From Bdellovibrionales bacterium (GTDB taxonomy: Bacteria > Bdellovibrionota > UBA1018 > CAIMNF01), in contig CANGWP010000103.1 in the NCBI GenBank assembly GCA_947457605.1, positions 1-7,997 on the forward strand: DNA of 7,997 nucleotides, read 5' to 3'. Shown one piece after another: positions 6,460 through 7,997 of this stretch. Numbering within the stretch: the stretch's first letter is position 1; every line of letters starts with the position of its first letter. The position numbers and the translations under genes were made by a program. The notes under the pieces are model-generated. The model did no database searches and was not told where the DNA came from. It saw only the letters and a program-made list of their open reading frames with translations.

Positions 6460-7227
6460 ATGAGCAAGCACATGCTTGTGCTTTGTGCATGTGCTTTGGG
6501 GGGATCCAGGCATTTGCGCAAAGTACCACTGCCATTGGCGGCACTGGAACCAGCGTCGCAGTCGACCAATCTTCAGCGAACCTGAATCAGCCGAAATTTA
6601 AGATCGGATACCTTGGAATCTTGAGAGGTCCGGGGCTGAACTCAAAAAACTTCAGCCAAGCGGATAGCAATAGCTCGTCTGCTGAGGAACTTGAAAACCG
6701 CTTCCGCATCGCAGGAGGGCATGGTGGTGAGCAACGGAGATTACCGATTCCTTGCGAACTTCAGGCATGTCGTCAAAACAAGCTCGCTTGATTTGACCCT
6801 GACCCCGCGCCTAAAGCTTCCCACTTTGGGCGCGGAAGTGATCGCAAATCTCGATATCGCATTAACCGATAGCCGTTTCTCCTTCAATACTGGGACCACC
6901 CTGCAGCAGAACTTCTTCGACGCTTCCGGACCATCCCAAAAAGTGACCACTGTGGTTCAGCCCTGGTTTGAGGTCGATTATCAGATCAACGATGGCCTCG
7001 GGACTTTTGCTTCGGTCTATCCAGAGCTCCTCTCCCAGGCCAAAATGGGTGCCGGATTCGTGAATGACAGTGATGAGATCGATGCGGGTGCGAACTGGGG
7101 ATTTCTGAAGGGATGGACTGCCACCCCGTATATTTCAGTCGAACCGGTGGGAATGGATGCATCGAGCGTAAGCAATGCAGCGAAGAACATGCAGTTCAAT
7201 CTGTATGTTTCAGGAGCCTTGCTCTAA
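6460..7227 (+). pseudogene. Exported, probably outer-membrane beta-barrel protein gene with two compensating frameshifts
   Basis: ATG 6460 follows a strong AGGGGGA site (6449-6455). In that frame the product begins as a signal peptide (MSKHMLVLCACALGG) but hits TGA at 6583-6585. After the run of six G (6498-6503), the -1 frame completes a signal peptide (IQAFA, cut before Q) and reads on (STTAIGGTGTSVAV, then KFKIGYLGILRGPG) to ELENRFRIA near 6711. From about 6715 the original frame takes over (MVVSNGDYRFLANFRHVV) and is open to TAA 7225-7227. One G too few at 6498-6503 and one too many in GAGGGC (about 6715-6719) would explain both shifts. The reconstructed protein has 255 aa. The later part alternates polar and hydrophobic residues as in beta strands (LDLTLTPRLKLP, YISVEPVG) and ends FNLYVSGALL. 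It may be a real pseudogene, a phase-variable gene or a homopolymer sequencing error. The family is not recognised. Confidence 0.7.
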
Positions 7228-7249
7228 TTCCCCGTCAACAAACTGCCTG

Positions 7250-7291
7250 AAAAAACCTCGGAATCCTAAGTGGAACCCGGGGTTTTTTTTT
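7250..7291 (+). terminator. Intrinsic terminator after the membrane protein gene
   Basis: AAAAAACCTCGG (7250-7261) pairs with CCGGGGTTTTTT (from 7277) with one G-U pair and a 15-nt loop. It is followed by nine T (7283-7291). It lies 23 nt after the stop at 7227. Confidence 0.82.
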
Positions 7292-7317
7292 GATCAAGGG
7301 ATTCGGCATGTTACTAT
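7290..7317 (+). promoter_or_regulatory. Probable extended -10 promoter; likely leaderless start of the GYF_2 gene
   Basis: TTGATC (7290-7295) and TACTAT (7312-7317) are 16 nt apart, with TG at 7309-7310 giving an extended -10. Initiation 7 nt past the -10 would fall on the A of ATG 7324. The coding frame has no ribosome site at normal distance; AAGGGA at 7296-7301 is 22 nt away. A leaderless mRNA is therefore plausible. Confidence 0.45.
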
Positions 7318-7323
7318 CTTTGT

Positions 7324-7997
7324 ATGACTGATCAGTGGTTCCTCGATCTTGATGGCGTCAGATCGGGCCCCTACCAGACAAGCGAAGTCATGGGACTCAT
7401 AGCAGATGGAGAGGTTTTTCCTCATCATCGAATCGCACGCAGTCTCAAAGATACCCAGTGGCAGACCATTCTGGATTGGCGCCTGGAGCAAGCAAGACAA
7501 GTTCAATCCCAAAGGATCACTCCTGCTACTTCGGCCACGCAACCTTCCGTGCCAAAAATTGAAACTTCACCTGCTCCCGAGATTTTCGCAAGTGAAGATC
7601 CCATGGAAGCAAAAACCGATTTGATCAAAGCCCCACAAATCAAATCCACATCACAGCCAGAGAGTGAATCCCTTCCTCCTCCCATTCAGACTTTTACTCC
7701 CGGCCAGGAGGAGTTTCTCAAGGAGATCGAATCCATGGAAAAAGCCATGGCCGAACTCCCCTCTTCAGGCCCCAAGCGCGATCCGATGGCCGAAATGTTC
7801 GACATTCTTCAGAACACGAAGCAAAAACGCGAAGCCAAACAGCTTCAATCCGCACAACTTGCATCGGAAGAGGAAAAACAGAACCGGAAGAAACCCGCGA
7901 TCAGCAAGCGCTTTTTGCTGATTACCGCTGGTGCCGCAATCGTTGGTCTTTCGATTGGCCAGATTCTCCAACTGATCTGGCCAACGCCTACGGCCCA
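7324..7997 (+). CDS. GYF_2-domain membrane protein (3' end outside window)
   Basis: The frame is open for 224 codons to the window edge. Residues ~4-50 match the GYF_2 pattern: WFLDLDGVRSGPY, then EVMGLIADGEV and a final W at ~46, a small domain thought to bind proline-rich peptides or partner proteins. A long Pro/Ser/Glu-rich linker follows (~58-125), then a charged, probably coiled-coil segment (about 127-190, EEFLKEIESMEKAMAEL and KQKREAKQLQSA). A basic stop-transfer KKPAISKR precedes one transmembrane segment (FLLITAGAAIVGLSIGQIL, ~195-215). There is no N-terminal signal peptide, so the GYF_2 part is expected in the cytoplasm with the C-terminus beyond the inner membrane. No in-frame ATG, GTG or TTG exists between ATG 7324 and the upstream stop at 7291. 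Partner and role are unknown. Confidence 0.85.
   Translation, partial: MTDQWFLDLDGVRSGPYQTSEVMGLIADGEVFPHHRIARSLKDTQWQTILDWRLEQARQVQSQRITPATSATQPSVPKIETSPAPEIFASEDPMEAKTDLIKAPQIKSTSQPESESLPPPIQTFTPGQEEFLKEIESMEKAMAELPSSGPKRDPMAEMFDILQNTKQKREAKQLQSAQLASEEEKQNRKKPAISKRFLLITAGAAIVGLSIGQILQLIWPTPTA

Noticed and set aside
6339..6791. 150-codon plus-strand frame starting inside the pnp terminator
   Set aside because: Its first ~50 codons run through the terminator and promoter region and look non-coding. Only the part from about 6501 belongs to the exported-protein gene, reached from ATG 6460 by a frameshift.

Overview
The window looks like part of a Gram-negative bacterial chromosome with moderate GC. 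It holds a housekeeping rpsO-pnp block flanked by lineage-specific genes. The two exported or outer-membrane-type products, the GYF_2 membrane protein and the IS1-like transposase type recall Bdellovibrionota or related former deltaproteobacteria. That placement is an impression from protein style, not a computed phylogeny. All confidently called host genes lie on the + strand; only the transposase is on the - strand.

Layout. (1) Bases 1-746 carry the 3' part of a gene open to the left edge. It encodes a probable DNA-binding regulator with a winged-helix-like C-terminus. (2) Overlapping it by 11 bp is a 556-aa exported trypsin-like protein (736-2406). It has a recognisable His/Asp/Ser triad, nine tandem heptapeptides (IGGDLTG) encoded by 21-bp repeats, and a helical C-terminal domain. 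(3) At the exact end of that frame lies a ~1-kb insertion sequence (2405-3402). It has 25-bp imperfect inverted repeats and a minus-strand transposase with a zinc knuckle and acidic DDE-type motifs. The stop codons of the host gene and the transposase overlap at the junction, so the exported protein may be C-terminally truncated. (4) Bases 3403-3641 hold a possible remnant of the interrupted 3' end, a small hairpin and a probable rpsO promoter. (5) rpsO (3642-3932) and pnp (4094-6322) follow. Their intergenic region contains a large hairpin with a U-tract and two smaller hairpins, which fits attenuation and RNase-type processing control of PNPase. A strong terminator closes the block. (6) Bases 6460-7227 encode a ~255-aa exported, probably outer-membrane protein that is broken by two compensating single-base shifts at G runs. 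It is followed by its own terminator. (7) From 7324 to the right edge runs a GYF_2-domain protein with a transmembrane segment. Its promoter is placed so that the mRNA could be leaderless.

How the genes work together. The regulator and exported protein overlap and are probably co-translated. S15 and PNPase form the conserved translation/RNA-decay pair. The remaining genes appear to be independent units, each with its own terminator or promoter. No rRNA, tRNA or CRISPR array was seen. The least ordinary parts are the repeat-bearing protease-like protein with the IS at its 3' end, and the twice-shifted membrane protein gene.
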